Shown here: positions 11,282 through 21,478 of the stretch, piece by piece
Layout: every line of letters begins with the position of its first letter
Numbering within the stretch: the first letter of the stretch is position 1
Assembly (NCBI RefSeq): GCF_027943255.1
Contig: NC_072896.1
Location: 122,233,879-122,297,878, forward strand
Reading direction: 5' to 3'
Length of the DNA: 64,000 nucleotides
Source: Anastrepha obliqua
Lineage: Eukaryota; Arthropoda; Insecta; Diptera; Tephritidae
The notes under the pieces: model-generated
Told to the model about the DNA's origin: nothing
What the model saw: the letters and a program-made list of their open reading frames with translations, nothing else
Databases searched by the model: none
Program-made: the position numbers and the translations under genes

Positions 11282-12179
11282 TACCTATGAAATGAGACTC
11301 TTTTTCAATTTCAAACTTTTATTAACAAAAAATGGTTACAAATTTAATCTTCAAAATAAAAGCCATCGCTAGCGACACATTTTTCCCATCTCTCAGGCAA
11401 AATTGGCCGTCTTTAGCCGCAAACCAATCATCGAACCAATTTTTCGCTTCTTCGTGAGAATTGAAGCACTGGTCGGAAAGTACGTGCCCCATCGATGCAA
11501 ACAAATGATAATCGGAAGGCGCCAAGTCTGGTGAGTAAGCCGCATGCACCAGCGGTTCCCAATCGTACGTCTCCACCAATTCCCGGGTCGCTCTTGTTCG
11601 ATGTGGCGGTGCATTGACATCAAGAAACATTACTTTGTGACGCCGATCGGCATACCATGGTATTCTGGGCGTTCTCGGTGTATAGCGCTGTTTAAATCGG
11701 CCAATGGTCATTGGTATCATGCAACGTCAACTGTTTCACCTGGTTTTAATAACTCGTACCAAATCATACCACGCTGATCCCAGAAAACACACAGCATTGC
11801 CTTGCGGCCGAAGCGATTTGGTTTGGCCGTTGTTTCTGGCTTGTGGCCGGGCGTACCGTACGATCGTTTACGCTTGAGATTGGCGAAATACACCCATTTT
11901 TCATCAGCCGTAACGATTAGATGCAAAAAAGACTTTTCTTTGAACCGGGAGAGCAGCATTTCACAAGTGGTTTTTCGATGTCCGCAAATCGTAGTTGGAA
12001 GGCACGAAATTCGGCATTTTGAAGAGCGACAAAAATGCATTGTTGTATGAAAGGAAACAAACAATGAACTGAATATTGTTGACAGACGAAAGACGAAAAA
12101 AATAAGACATTTGAGAAGGTTTAAAAATACTTCTAGCGACATCTATGGACCAATAGTTGAAAGCCTCATTTCATAGGTA
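11282..12179 (-). mobile_element. Mauritiana-type mariner, internally deleted, terminal repeats intact
   Basis: Both ends are visible: TACCTATGAAATGAGACTC at 11282-11300 and its complement (with one change) at 12162-12179, each flanked by TA (11280-11281 and 12180-12181). The length is 898 bp, against about 1.29 kb for Mos1. The shortfall is an internal deletion in the transposase. Everything between the termini belongs to one element, so it is a non-autonomous derivative that may have been moved by transposase supplied in trans. It sits inside another mariner. Confidence 0.85.
11344..12017 (-). pseudogene. Mariner transposase with N-terminal deletion and lost catalytic Asp
   Basis: Mariner transposase cuts and pastes its own element using a DDD triad (DD34D). 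This copy starts at 12017 (MPNFVPSNYDLRT), then jumps at about 11985 to RKTTCEMLLSRFKEKSFLH, losing roughly 140 codons of the DNA-binding domain. Next come TADEKWVYF (first Asp kept), KPNRFGRKAMLCVFWDQ and YELLKPGET. After a frameshift near 11720 it continues with FLDVNAPPHRT, where the second catalytic Asp is replaced (normally HDNAPSH), and YSPDLAPSDYHLF with the third Asp kept. Another frameshift precedes the family-typical end SDGFYFED. It cannot make active enzyme. Confidence 0.85.
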
Positions 12180-12503
12180 TATACTAATTGTCGGTGAAAA
12201 GTCTTAATAAACTTTCAACATTTGTTCATAAATTTCCTTTGCTTTCATACCTTCCAAAAATAATAATTCAATCTCTGCAGGATGCTTGATTTTTTCCAAT
12301 GTAGAAAATACTGTGACACGTCTATACTAATTGAATGAATTGACAGAATGAAATGAGTAGCAAGGCCCTCTTTTATCAAACCGGAAAACTTATTAAAAAA
12401 CCATTTTTGGCGTATTATTTAGGCGAATAATAATAAAGACATCAATAAAAGGCAATAATGAAACACCTCAATGAGTTATTTTATCTTTAAGCCTATCAGT
12501 GCT

Positions 12504-12600
12504 CTTAGGTTAGGTTAGGTTGAGGCGGTTGTTCACTGTGTGACACTCTGGCTCATAGCTCGTTATGATGCCGTTTAGCGAATTTGTCCTTACCAGTGCT
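12504..12600 (+). repeat. Dispersed GGTTAGGTTAGGTT-headed repeat
   Basis: It begins with three TTAGG-like units (CTTAGGTTAGGTTAGGTTGA) and continues GTTCACTGTGTGACACTCTG. Similar repeats are frequent in flies. Flies do not use TTAGG telomeres, so I do not read this as telomeric. Confidence 0.35.
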
Positions 12601-12959
12601 AATAAATTAAAAGTTATTTGCAATAAAATAAATATTTGTTTCCACTAACTCACCCACAAAATTATAGTTTTATCACCAGTTCCGAACTTGGGGTTAACAC
12701 AAGCTCACCCTTTTTTGTTGTTAACATTTCAGAAAAATCGATAAATCTTCTCAACTGTTAAAATATATGACAAATTCCAAGTATTTCAAAATCATAAAAT
12801 TATATTATACAATACATTTAGACTAAACAGATGAGAGAAGAACGCTAGTAACGGTAAATCGTTGCTGTTATTAAATTCAGTCCACCCATTAGGGTTATTT
12901 GGCTACTTCGGATGCCGAAGGTTTACGACTGCAAGTAACATAAAAGTTCGTTTCAACAC

Positions 12960-13385
12960 CACAACACATAAAATATCGCAAGGCTAACATTAAGAAACGA
13001 TTATGTACTATATGCGATTTACATAAAGAGCCATGGTCCGGTCTAGAACGATGCAGAACTGCATAGTGTTTTGTGACAAACCCGAACAGAAAACTGTCGA
13101 ACTTTCTTCTAAAACTTGAAAGAAAAAACTTTCGGTTGATGGTCGGTATCATTATAGTATTACTTCTGACCACCATTGAAATCATTGATGACCCGATTGA
13201 AGCCGGAACTTCCGAGAGAAGCCGGATAGCACTGAGCAATTCATCTGAGAGTGTTAGAGCGAGGTTACGAATTTTGGAATCCGATGTCATGAGAATGACT
13301 GAACTACGTTATCTCAAACTGGAGGATATTTTCAGATTTACCAAAGAATCTTCTTGGCTGGCCTTTTCAAATTTCAAGAATAAGT
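12960..13385 (+). pseudogene. C-terminal remnant of a non-LTR retrotransposon ORF2 (LOA/R1-like)
   Basis: The frame at 13073-13387 reads NRKLSNFLLKLERKNFRLMV and ends ESDVMRMTELRYLKLEDIFR / FTKESSWL. This is the pattern of the domain downstream of RNase H in LOA/R1-type elements, which normally includes a short Cys/His-containing segment. The middle (about residues 25-70) is frameshifted relative to that pattern. Upstream, EPWSGLERCRTA (13030-13065) ends at a stop. The minus-strand frame at 12895-13290 is a shadow. The clade is inferred. Confidence 0.45.
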
Positions 13386-13859
13386 AAGCTAATGAGGAAG
13401 TAATATATGTGAAAACCGTTTACTGCTGTTAAATCTGCGTCTTTGCATATGCAGTAATTAACGTTGCTCATTTCGATTAGACTATCATAAAAAGTTCTCT
13501 CGGACATCAACTTCTAATAGTTTAACATTCAACAACTATGTACAGGGAAGCCGCTCTACCATTTCTTCCGCCCTCAGTGTTGTTGCAGCTGTGATAGCCC
13601 AAAGTTACAGCTACTATAGCAAATATTAGTTTGAGGTTGAATAAATCCATTATTTTCTAGGTAGATGGCTGCAGTGATCGATATCTCGTAAACAATTTAA
13701 ATTTTATGCTCATTTTCAAGGTGACATTTCACATTAAAAAATTCTTTAAGTTGTGCGTTACAGGGGGTTAACAATAGAAGTCAACAAACATAATTTTCGG
13801 TACATTTTACTGTTTTGATAAAGCCGAAAATGGTGAATGGTTTCTATGGTGCCGATGCT

Positions 13860-14010
13860 GAAAGAGCGAATTACGTGCAATTTTGGTTTCGCCGATTCCG
13901 TTCAGGCATTTTTGGTGTTAAAAGTTGACGGGAATTTTGGTAGTCGTAGCATCGCCCAGGAGCTAAAGATCGACCATAAAACAGTTTAAAACCATTATCG
14001 CAAAAATATT
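13860..14010 (+). pseudogene. Mariner transposase fragment (irritans-like), helix-turn-helix region
   Basis: Reads ANYVQFWFRRFRSGIFGVKS, then after a frameshift GNFGSRSIAQELKIDHKTV, the N-terminal DNA-binding region of irritans-group mariner transposases. It stops at a TAA after HKTV. No catalytic region or termini are present. Confidence 0.65.
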
Positions 14011-14347
14011 ATTATGATCACAGTATGTCTGTGTGTGTCCCTTGTTTCCAGTTCCTTGTAAAATTAAACTATTAGTATGGATATATATTATCTTTTTCCT
14101 CAATGCCACCTCAAAAGATGCAGTAGAGAAGCCACAAACTACTAATAGGATTGTGACCCGTGTGGAGTTGCCTGAGCTCCCACCGGACGCGTCCCAGGTG
14201 GTGGATAGGGAAGCTCCGACATCACACGAGTAGCCTTCCCTGATGGGGTGGGTTCAACACTCGTGTGATGACTCAAACTTGGCATAGAATCAGGGTGCCA
14301 TCTGCGAACCAAACTGGCTAGGGAGGAGTCCCGCATAAAAACCATCC

Positions 14348-15320
14348 TTGGTAATGGACAACTCAGAGGATATTACTCCAGGTGGAATCCACACAAGTGG
14401 CAATCGACCAGCTTCGGCGGCATGGGCATGGATTCTGGAGGCTCCAACTCAGCTCTATGAGCGAGAGCGCATCCTGGAGGAGACGGGAGTTGTCATCGCA
14501 TACTCCTCTTCTTCAAAGTATGAACAACGTTTCCCTGTTTCGGAGGGCCTGGGTTGTGAGGTCTCTTGGGCGGCTGCAAGACCTCCCAAAGAAGACGGGA
14601 AATTGAAGAACGTGGCAATGAGGGAGAGAAGAAAGCGGCGGGCAAGGCTCATGTGGGAGAAATCCTCATGTGGCTCTGCCGGCCCTCCTGCGTCTGTGTC
14701 TTCCAAAAGACCTCGGTCAGCGGAAGTGACACTCACTGAAGGTACCGAATCCTCGGTGGGCACGGGTGGTGCCAACGGAGCGGCCAAGCCATCCTATAGC
14801 AAGAAGGCTGCTGGCCCGCGACCTGTGGCTGTGATTGGTAAACTGGGGCCTGACCATCAGCTGACGGATGCAGAAATCAAATACTGCAAAAGTCAACCGA
14901 TGCGTCAGGTTGTTGCCTCCGGTCCTGAAGCCAACGCAACGGGCTATGAGACAGAGGACGTCACCATAAAGGTGACGTGCGCGTCTCTGGCCAACTTCGA
15001 GTGGTCAATAACGTGCCCCCCAAGGGGACCACTCGCTTCGCAGTCTACAGCGAGGAGAGTTTAGCCCTCAGGAAGGACATCTGCTGGATTCCGGATCCAG
15101 ACCTGTCTACGACGGATGTCCTATAATGTCTACGTGCCCAGAATCCGGGCATCAGCACGAAGCTTTGGCGAGTCCTTTCGTACACCAAGAGCAAAAACCG
15201 GGAAGGAAAGGAAGGGGCTGCACTTGTGGTGCGAGTGGACGAGGCCAGTGTTGATGTCATGGGCTCACGGTACGGGAACCGTCTGAGCTCTTCTTTGGGA
15301 CGGTCAGCTGCCATGTCTTT
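14348..15320 (+). pseudogene. LINE ORF1 (gag-like), broken
   Basis: An open frame of 238 codons (14348-15064) is rich in Ser, Arg, Ala and Gly, with a basic stretch MRERRKRRARLMWEKSS (about residues 90-106) of the kind that binds nucleic acid. It runs into a stop at 15064. Coding similarity resumes in other frames with NPGISTKLWRVLSYTKSK (about 15143-15194) and ALVVRVDEASVDVMGSRYG (15220-15276), the W-x-V ... L-V-x-x-V-D-E-x-S pattern of the ORF1 C-terminal domain in LOA-type elements. It ends just before ORF2. No zinc knuckle is visible. Confidence 0.6.
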
Positions 15321-15325
15321 CGAAA

Positions 15326-15948
15326 ATGATTGGCTCGGACGGTTCCTGTAGCTACCGTCCCTTGACGGTGACGCAAATTAACTTGCAGCATTCCAAAGCC
15401 GCTACTGCACTACTAAGTAGAAGGCTTTCCCAGCTGCACACATTACCCCACATAACAGCAGTGCAAGACCTCTGGGTCTTTAGGGGCCGTCTCTGTGGTT
15501 TAAGCGTGTTGAAAGGGGCCACGTTATTATATGACAGGAGTTCGAGTAGACCTAGGACCGGTTTTATAGCATCATCCCATCTCACTGTGACGGGTCTTGA
15601 GCAATTCTGTTGCCAATACCTGGTAGCGGCTGAGGTGGGTTACAGAGGTAGACGCGGATGGTCGAAGTTTGTGATTGCATCTGCTTATTTTCCTTACGAT
15701 GCTCTGGAAGGGCCACCACTCAAGAAGGCCACTAATCTCGTGAGGTTGTGTGAGCGGCGCAATCTGGGCCTCATTCTATGTTGTGATGCTAACGCCCAGT
15801 ATGCAAACTGGGACAGCAGCAAGTGAAATGGACGGGGCTCTCGACTATTCGAATTTATCGCGTCCTCTTGCCTAGACATACATAACAAGGGCTCACAGCC
15901 AACAGCTCGAAGGCAGGAGGTGATTGATCTCAATAGAATTGCAGAGTT
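15326..15948 (+). pseudogene. LINE ORF2 N-terminus: EEP-type endonuclease, truncated
   Basis: This is the nicking endonuclease of a LINE, which starts target-primed reverse transcription. TVTQINLQHSKAATALLSRR (residues 13-32) is the N-terminal QxNL-x-HSKAA motif, followed by ITAVQDLWVFRG (the catalytic Glu of the usual QEPW is replaced by Asp) and SAYFPYDALEG. CCDANAQYANWDSS (about 150-163) is the D-x-N catalytic block. A frameshift after 15826 is followed by SRLFEFIASSCLDIHNKGSQ and RRQEVIDLN, the next part of the domain. The final S-D-H block and all of RT are missing. Confidence 0.75.
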
Positions 15949-17241
15949 TTCCATCAGCAATGTCTAAGTTAATGTTAAGAAATTTGGTAATGCCCATTTC
16001 AAACGTTATAAAAAAATTCTGTATTTATAGTTTTATCATACAAATCAAATTACTGTACCGAAGCTGAGAGCGTAGAACGTCTGCGATTTTATCATAATAT
16101 CTTTTCCACCAAAAAATAAGTAAATGTAAAAGTTTTACTGAATCGCAACACACCGCTACCTTTCTCCGCTTCCATATATACTTTTCGATATGAGCATACA
16201 TACCTCACACTTATATATGTATGTGTATGTGAGTGTGTGCCCATGTAACAATATAACAGTATAACTGGCTTATGCTTAGCAGAATAGTCGCAAGCGCTGA
16301 GATGCACATAAAGTAATTACATTTAATAGATAATTGCTTTTAATAGCTCAGCGACAGCGCCCGAACGCACACATGCACACTTTACAGAGCATTCATTACC
16401 AAGCACGGGCACTGTACTCGGATGTATAAAACCACCGTGCAGCTACATCGAGTACGCATGTAACTGAACAAAATAATCCCTTACTGGGAGTAATCAGGCG
16501 AAACTTTGTTAGACGTGGCAACTTGCCACACACGCCTGCTAACTAAATATAAATCCAGGTAGCAGCTGCTCTACGCTCAGTTACTCGTATTTGTATTAGT
16601 TTTTCCTTTTTTTCGATGGTGGAACAGCAGCAGCTCACACACACACGGCACACTTGCACATACCTAATCGCCAGCAACACTTAATCACCTCCATACAAGA
16701 GTAGCTTCATTTTTGTTTACCTTTTTATGCATATGTGTGCGTCTGTGTTGGTGTGTGTGTATGCGCTGGTGAAAGCATAAATGCATCCCACCTGCCTATA
16801 AATTAATTATGCGCATGCGTTCGCCAAGGACCTTTCATTAGCAACTGAATATATGGAGTGTTTAGTGGTGTGAAATTCAATACGAGCCATTTAATTGCAC
16901 ATCTCATGCAGCTACTGACATCATAGCAGCCACCGAGCGCACTCACAATTACTTTTATACTCAAACTTAACGTGGCTACATATAGCGAAGTGTTTCCCAG
17001 AACACCAAATTTAACGAGCTTCTATCTATGAAGCAGGTTTTTATGCGGTACTCTAACACTTTATCAACATTTTTTCTTATATTTTCTAAGTATTTCAAAG
17101 CGTACGTAGGTTGTGACTTAGTTGGTAAAACTACTCTTAGAAATTTAAAAATATTAGAAGAAGAGGATATTTTTTAAGAAATTATAGACTATAATATGAA
17201 ATAAAAGTTGCAAGTGTTGAAAAATATATAAAGAAATAATT
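15949..17241. other. No gene recognised; CA/TG-rich spacer
   Basis: Background sequence with many ACACAC and TATGTGTG words. The frame at 16092-16307 reads through such words and is not accepted. Confidence 0.5.
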
Positions 17242-17503
17242 AGCGCGTTAGGTGTTGGCCGAGCTCCTCCTCCTCTTTGTGGTGTGCGTCTTGATGTTGT
17301 TCCCCAAACGGAGAGACCTACAGTTTTAAGTCGCCTTCGGATGTCATGTGGTTTTTTTATGAGGAGCTTTTCCATGGCAAAAATACACTTGGAAGCTTAC
17401 CATTGCCTGCTGAAGGGCTATTACAAAAACTTTTTCTATAATTTTGCTGAATCTACCCACTCCCAAATGTTAGTCACGCACCAACCCATTCGGCTACGGC
17501 GGC
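17242..17503 (-). repeat. tRNA-derived SINE, nearly complete copy
   Basis: It carries the complement landmarks GGCCGAGCTCCTCCTCCTC (17257-17276), GTCTTGATGTTGTTCC, ATGAGGAGC(T)TTTCCATGGC, CCATTGCCTGC and TAGTCACGCACCAACCCATT (17471-17490), ending in the head CGGCTACGGCGGC at 17503. The box B region is degraded, since no TTCGAACC is visible, so it is probably transcriptionally silent. Confidence 0.75.
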
Positions 17504-17849
17504 AATGGTTAGATAATGAAGAAATAGTCCTACTGACTGAAGAATTGATTATATTTGAGCCCAATTATCATGACTGCACTTACTAATATTAAAAATCTGA
17601 AACTATCGTTTGAAGGCAACAACGATTTTGAACGATAGTTTTTGGAAAGAAAGTTAAAGCAAAATTGTATTTTCTAAAAGATTTTCTATAATGTTTCTTA
17701 CTAGAATTTTTTGTCAATAAGCACCAAGACTTCTATGAGAGAGGCATTATGAGCCTACTGAATCTGTGGCTGGTGTCAAACAAGGGTATATACTATCACC
17801 TTTTTCTTCCAAATAGTCTTGACTATTCAGCCCAGGTAGCGGAATTCTC

Positions 17850-18460
17850 CGAAATCCTATCCATATGAAGCATTTAGACGTCCTTGACTACGCCAATCGC
17901 ATAGCATTCTTATCAAGGAATGGCGGACACATACAGAGCAAACTTACTGACTTAAGCTCCCAAGCCAAAAACGTTGGTCTGTGCATGAATGTCGGGAAAA
18001 CTGAGTCCATCGAAATCAACACCTTGCTACAAAACAGGTTCACAATTTATTGGGAACCCATTTATGGACCTTGGACGGTGGAGCAAAAGACGATTCGATG
18101 TTCGAATCAAAAAAGCCAAAGCTTTTGCAAACCTCAAAAAGATCTGGTTTTTCAAACACCTGACAATGCGTACCAAACTACGAATCTTTAATGGCGATGA
18201 GACGTCTGCAACGCAGACGCATTTGTGAACCGAGGTCTAAGAGCAAGTTTGCGTATCTGGTGGCCAGGCAATTGGATTTAAAATGCACAACTCCTCAATC
18301 AAAGCAGACAAAAACCAATTGGCATTGAAGTACGAGAGCGCAAATGGAACTGGATTAACCATACGTTGCCCAAGCCAGCGACCGACATAAGTAGAATGGC
18401 ATTGGACTGGAACGCACAAGTATCGCGCCACAAGGGACGCTCTAAAGTATGATAGCTTGG
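17850..18460 (+). pseudogene. Non-LTR reverse transcriptase, C-terminal half, frameshifted
   Basis: KHLDVLDYANRIAFLSRNGG (from 17865) is a decayed YADD-like block, where the usual A-D-D-I is A-N-R-I. It is followed by AKNVGLCMNVGKTESIEIN, the standard GLxxNxxKTE block. After a frameshift the thumb region reads RIKKAKAFANLKKIWFFKHL and MRTKLRIFN (to 18191). Then come FVNRGLRASLRIWWPGNW and EVRERKWNWINHTLPKPATD with MALDWNAQVSRHKGRSKV near 18440. Two catalytic residues are gone and at least three frame breaks exist. A non-LTR element is clear; the clade is not. Confidence 0.7.
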
Positions 18461-18867
18461 CGACGTAGCATTAATGAAGAATTTTTACAAAATTATCGAA
18501 TCTCTCTCATGGACTCAAATTAAGACGAAAGCGAGAAGTGAAACGGTTGAAGTGCCAGTCTGGCACTCCTCCAGTAGCACTGAAGCGCCGTTTTGATAAA
18601 GACGGGAAGTAGACAACATTGGAAAGCATTTGATTGGGCAATATGCGCCGAAAGACGGCGCGATAGCAACTAATAAAAATAATTAAAATTGCAGCCATAT
18701 ACACAAAAACACGGTGCATATTTGACACAAGTCGGACAATCCGAAACATTTTAAATAAAGTTTTGAGTTTTACGCAAGAAATAACGGATTTCTTTTTCCC
18801 CATTTTCTTGCAAACCAGCCATAATCCACACCGATTAAAAGTTTAATTTGCTCTAACCAACATGGTT

Positions 18868-19020
18868 TTGTCATGGGGCATTCTTTTCAGTTTCAAACCT
18901 TACAGTTCTTATTGAGTACTGTGTCTCAGCGTTCTCTTCTGGATGTCAAGTCGACTGCATCTATAAATACATAGATTTCTCCAAAGCATTCGATCGATAT
19001 AGTCTCGCATAAGTAACTGA
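18868..19020 (+). pseudogene. Short reverse transcriptase fragment (DFSKAFDR block)
   Basis: Reads SGCQVDCIYKYIDFSKAFDR around 18940-19000, the RT palm block with the first catalytic Asp. It is similar in style to the Jockey/I-like fragments at 42.6 and 54.7 kb. It stops within about 150 bp on each side. Confidence 0.55.
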
Positions 19021-21169
19021 TAACTGAACTAGCTTGCTGCCGCCTAGAAAGACTTTATCTTCTGTAGTTAGTTTCAAAATGAATGCAACTTAAAAGTTAG
19101 GATCCTACTCGAACGCCCTAGAAATAGCCAATATTTTTACTTTTATATTGTCCCAATAAAAGGGTGTTTCTTAAAAATGCCATATCTTTTCGTGTGGAAG
19201 TCTTATGCATACGAAAACCAATCAAATCTTCTATTTGTTTCGTTTTTTATGTCATGAATTTCAGCGAGTTACGACCTACGCTGTTTATTGAATAAACTAA
19301 GATGCTAACGTGTAACTATTTTGATATTTATTGACAGTCAGTTGTTTAATCTTAAGAAAATTATTATTATTTTTTTAACTTTATTCTTACCATTTTAGTA
19401 CTAAAGGCCTATAAGCAATCAACAGGCCTATAAGCAATGAATATTTCTGTGAGAGTTTCTACTTCGATTTGTTCTCAACTTATTTATTCTCATTTTGGCG
19501 CAAAGTTAAATTAGTGCAAAATTAAAAGAGTAGCTTTCGGAATATTTGAATACCTGGGATATACACAGGATATATGCTTTCATTAGTATTTAAGTATATA
19601 TGTTTGCATGTATGCTCGTATATAATAGATGGCTGCAAGTTCATTTACTATAGCCTGGGAAAGTGCTCCCTTATTGCTTATTTTGTATCCCATCCCATTC
19701 CTCCCTGGAACCTTTGTTATGGGATAAAAAGTCGATACATACATTTAAATGCAAACAACTTTAACGCTTGTAAAGCTTTGCATACATATGTACGTTACAT
19801 GTATAAGAAAAACAAAAAACAAAAAAACCAGTTTAACCAACGAGGTCCTGAAGCCACGACAGAAAGCTTCAGGTAGCTCGCAATTCGATTGTGGTCATCA
19901 TTGGAGGTCGGGCATTAAGCCAATACCAGCAAACAAGTAGCCAGATAACGTTTAGTGTCATTGACTGCTACACTTTGGCTAACAAACACAATGTTCATAG
20001 CTGCAACGCACACACCTACTTACTCATACTTACTCTACATGCGCACATGTGTATGTATGCACAGGTTGTGTCTCCAGCTACTTTGAAAAGCATCCCAAGC
20101 ATATAACTTTTTACATAAGTTTGGCACATAAGCCTGTCAGCAACACTTACTCGCCTGCTAAATAGCAACTAACTAACCAACACACGCGCACACACATACA
20201 TACGTACGTAGATGTGCGAAGTGCCAAGCACAACTATCTAACACTTGGGATAAATATTGGGACTACTTCAGAGCGTATGTGTAGTTGTGTGTGTGCTCGT
20301 GCATGTTTGACACTGATTTGCATCTACAATTAGGCGATTTTCCTTTGTTGCTTGAGTTGGTGTTGGGCAAACGCACGGTAAGCATGAAAATCATACGCCC
20401 TGTTGAGCCGATGAGGAAAGGGCGAGATTTCTGAAGTTGTGTATGTGCGCAAGCATTTATAATTTTATAATGAAATAATGAATATGACTGGTAATTTGAG
20501 GTCCTACAATTTAATTGAATTTGAAGAAAGTTGCAAAATAACTTAAAAATTGCGTTTGTTTGTAACTAGTGCTAATAGTAAGAGCTTGCCGACTTGTAAG
20601 TGAAGGTAAGCGAGTATCAATTCGTATTTATTTTATAGCGATAGCATTTAACTATCATCGTCAGCAATCAGCACCACAAGTGGTTTATAGAATTACTCAA
20701 AATTCAGTACTCTGCTCTTGAAACATCCTCTGAAACGCGCAGTCTGATCCTTTGCTCTGAAGGTGCATCAAATTTGATCGTCATTACATTGACATTCAAA
20801 AAGTTTCAAAAATTTTTTGAGAAACTTTATTTAAACTTAAAAAAACGGAAAACATCCGGAAAACAAACATTTACAAATACCTTCTTCCTAAGGCTACTTT
20901 AAAGCATTTGTATAGGGGCATCTAAAAAACTTACCAGTTTTGTAGACTGGGACTGTGGGTTCTGCACGACGACAACAAACCATAAATATCGTGGGTCAGC
21001 AGTCTGACCATTTTTAGCTTGCTTCTAATACTATCACAATAGATGGTATCGCTTTCCAACCTCCCTTCTGCCCCATTACCATAGCTATGCAACCTAGCCA
21101 TAAAAAGTTTTTCCACAGAAAAATAACATTAAAACCTTCAATAAAAGAGCATAAGGCGATGGTCTCTGA
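19021..21169. other. No gene recognised
   Basis: There is a small tandem duplication of AGGCCTATAAGCAAT near 19404-19437 and CA-rich words at 20010-20320. The open frames here (for example 19574-19876) show no domains. Confidence 0.5.
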
Positions 21170-21478
21170 TGAGAATGTTTTAACCCATTTTGAGGCCAAT
21201 AAAACTTCACAGTAGAAGTATGAAAATTTCTTTAAATACTTGTTAAAAAATATAGTAATGCATTTACTAACTTGTACATAACTTCTAATGAAAATATTTT
21301 CTTTTAGTCCACTATGAAAGACTAAGCCAAAGAAAACTTCGCTGTAGAGATATCAAAATTTCACCGCTATTTCACACGGACTCTATTGAATTTTTCGTTT
21401 CACCCATTATGAAAATTATTCTTTCAAAATTTCTTTTCTGCTCGTTAAAAATTAATTTCTGGCTCCACCGCTACTATA

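Larger units (their letters stand above)
10900..12330 (-). mobile_element. Decayed mariner element, split by a second mariner
   Basis: Two halves flank the insertion at 11282-12179. The right half (12330-12182, minus strand) reads TLEKIKHPAEIELLFLEGMK and AKEIYEQMLKVY, the N-terminal helix-turn-helix of a mariner transposase. The left half (11279-10900) continues QRWVDEFKSGR, then broken frames with ITMDEAWVYHRNPKSK (first catalytic Asp in MDEAW) and a GILYVDF-like block. The C-terminal catalytic part is missing. The host frame nearly rejoins when the inner element and one TA are removed, with one extra indel. No terminal repeats of this outer element are visible. Confidence 0.7.
14143..15948 (+). 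mobile_element. LOA/R1-like non-LTR retrotransposon, 5' half (ORF1 plus endonuclease)
   Basis: This block is distinctly more GC-rich than its surroundings and carries two consecutive coding regions in the order expected of a LINE: a gag-like ORF1 and an ORF2 that begins with an apurinic-like endonuclease. Coding similarity stops at about 15948, before any reverse transcriptase, so the 3' two-thirds are lost. The 5' boundary is uncertain: open GC-rich sequence starts near 14143 (RVELPELPPDASQVVD). Frame breaks at 15064 and 15826 disable both ORFs. Placement in LOA/R1 is inference from the ORF1 C-terminus and endonuclease style. Confidence 0.7.

Noticed and set aside
12504..12525. TTAGG repeats as telomeric DNA
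   Set aside because: There are only three units, they sit at the head of a dispersed repeat, and flies do not have TTAGG telomeres.
17597..17640. Inverted repeat AACTATCGTT...AACGATAGTT as a small-RNA precursor
   Set aside because: The stem is about 10 bp with a 20-nt loop, too short for a microRNA precursor and without other support.
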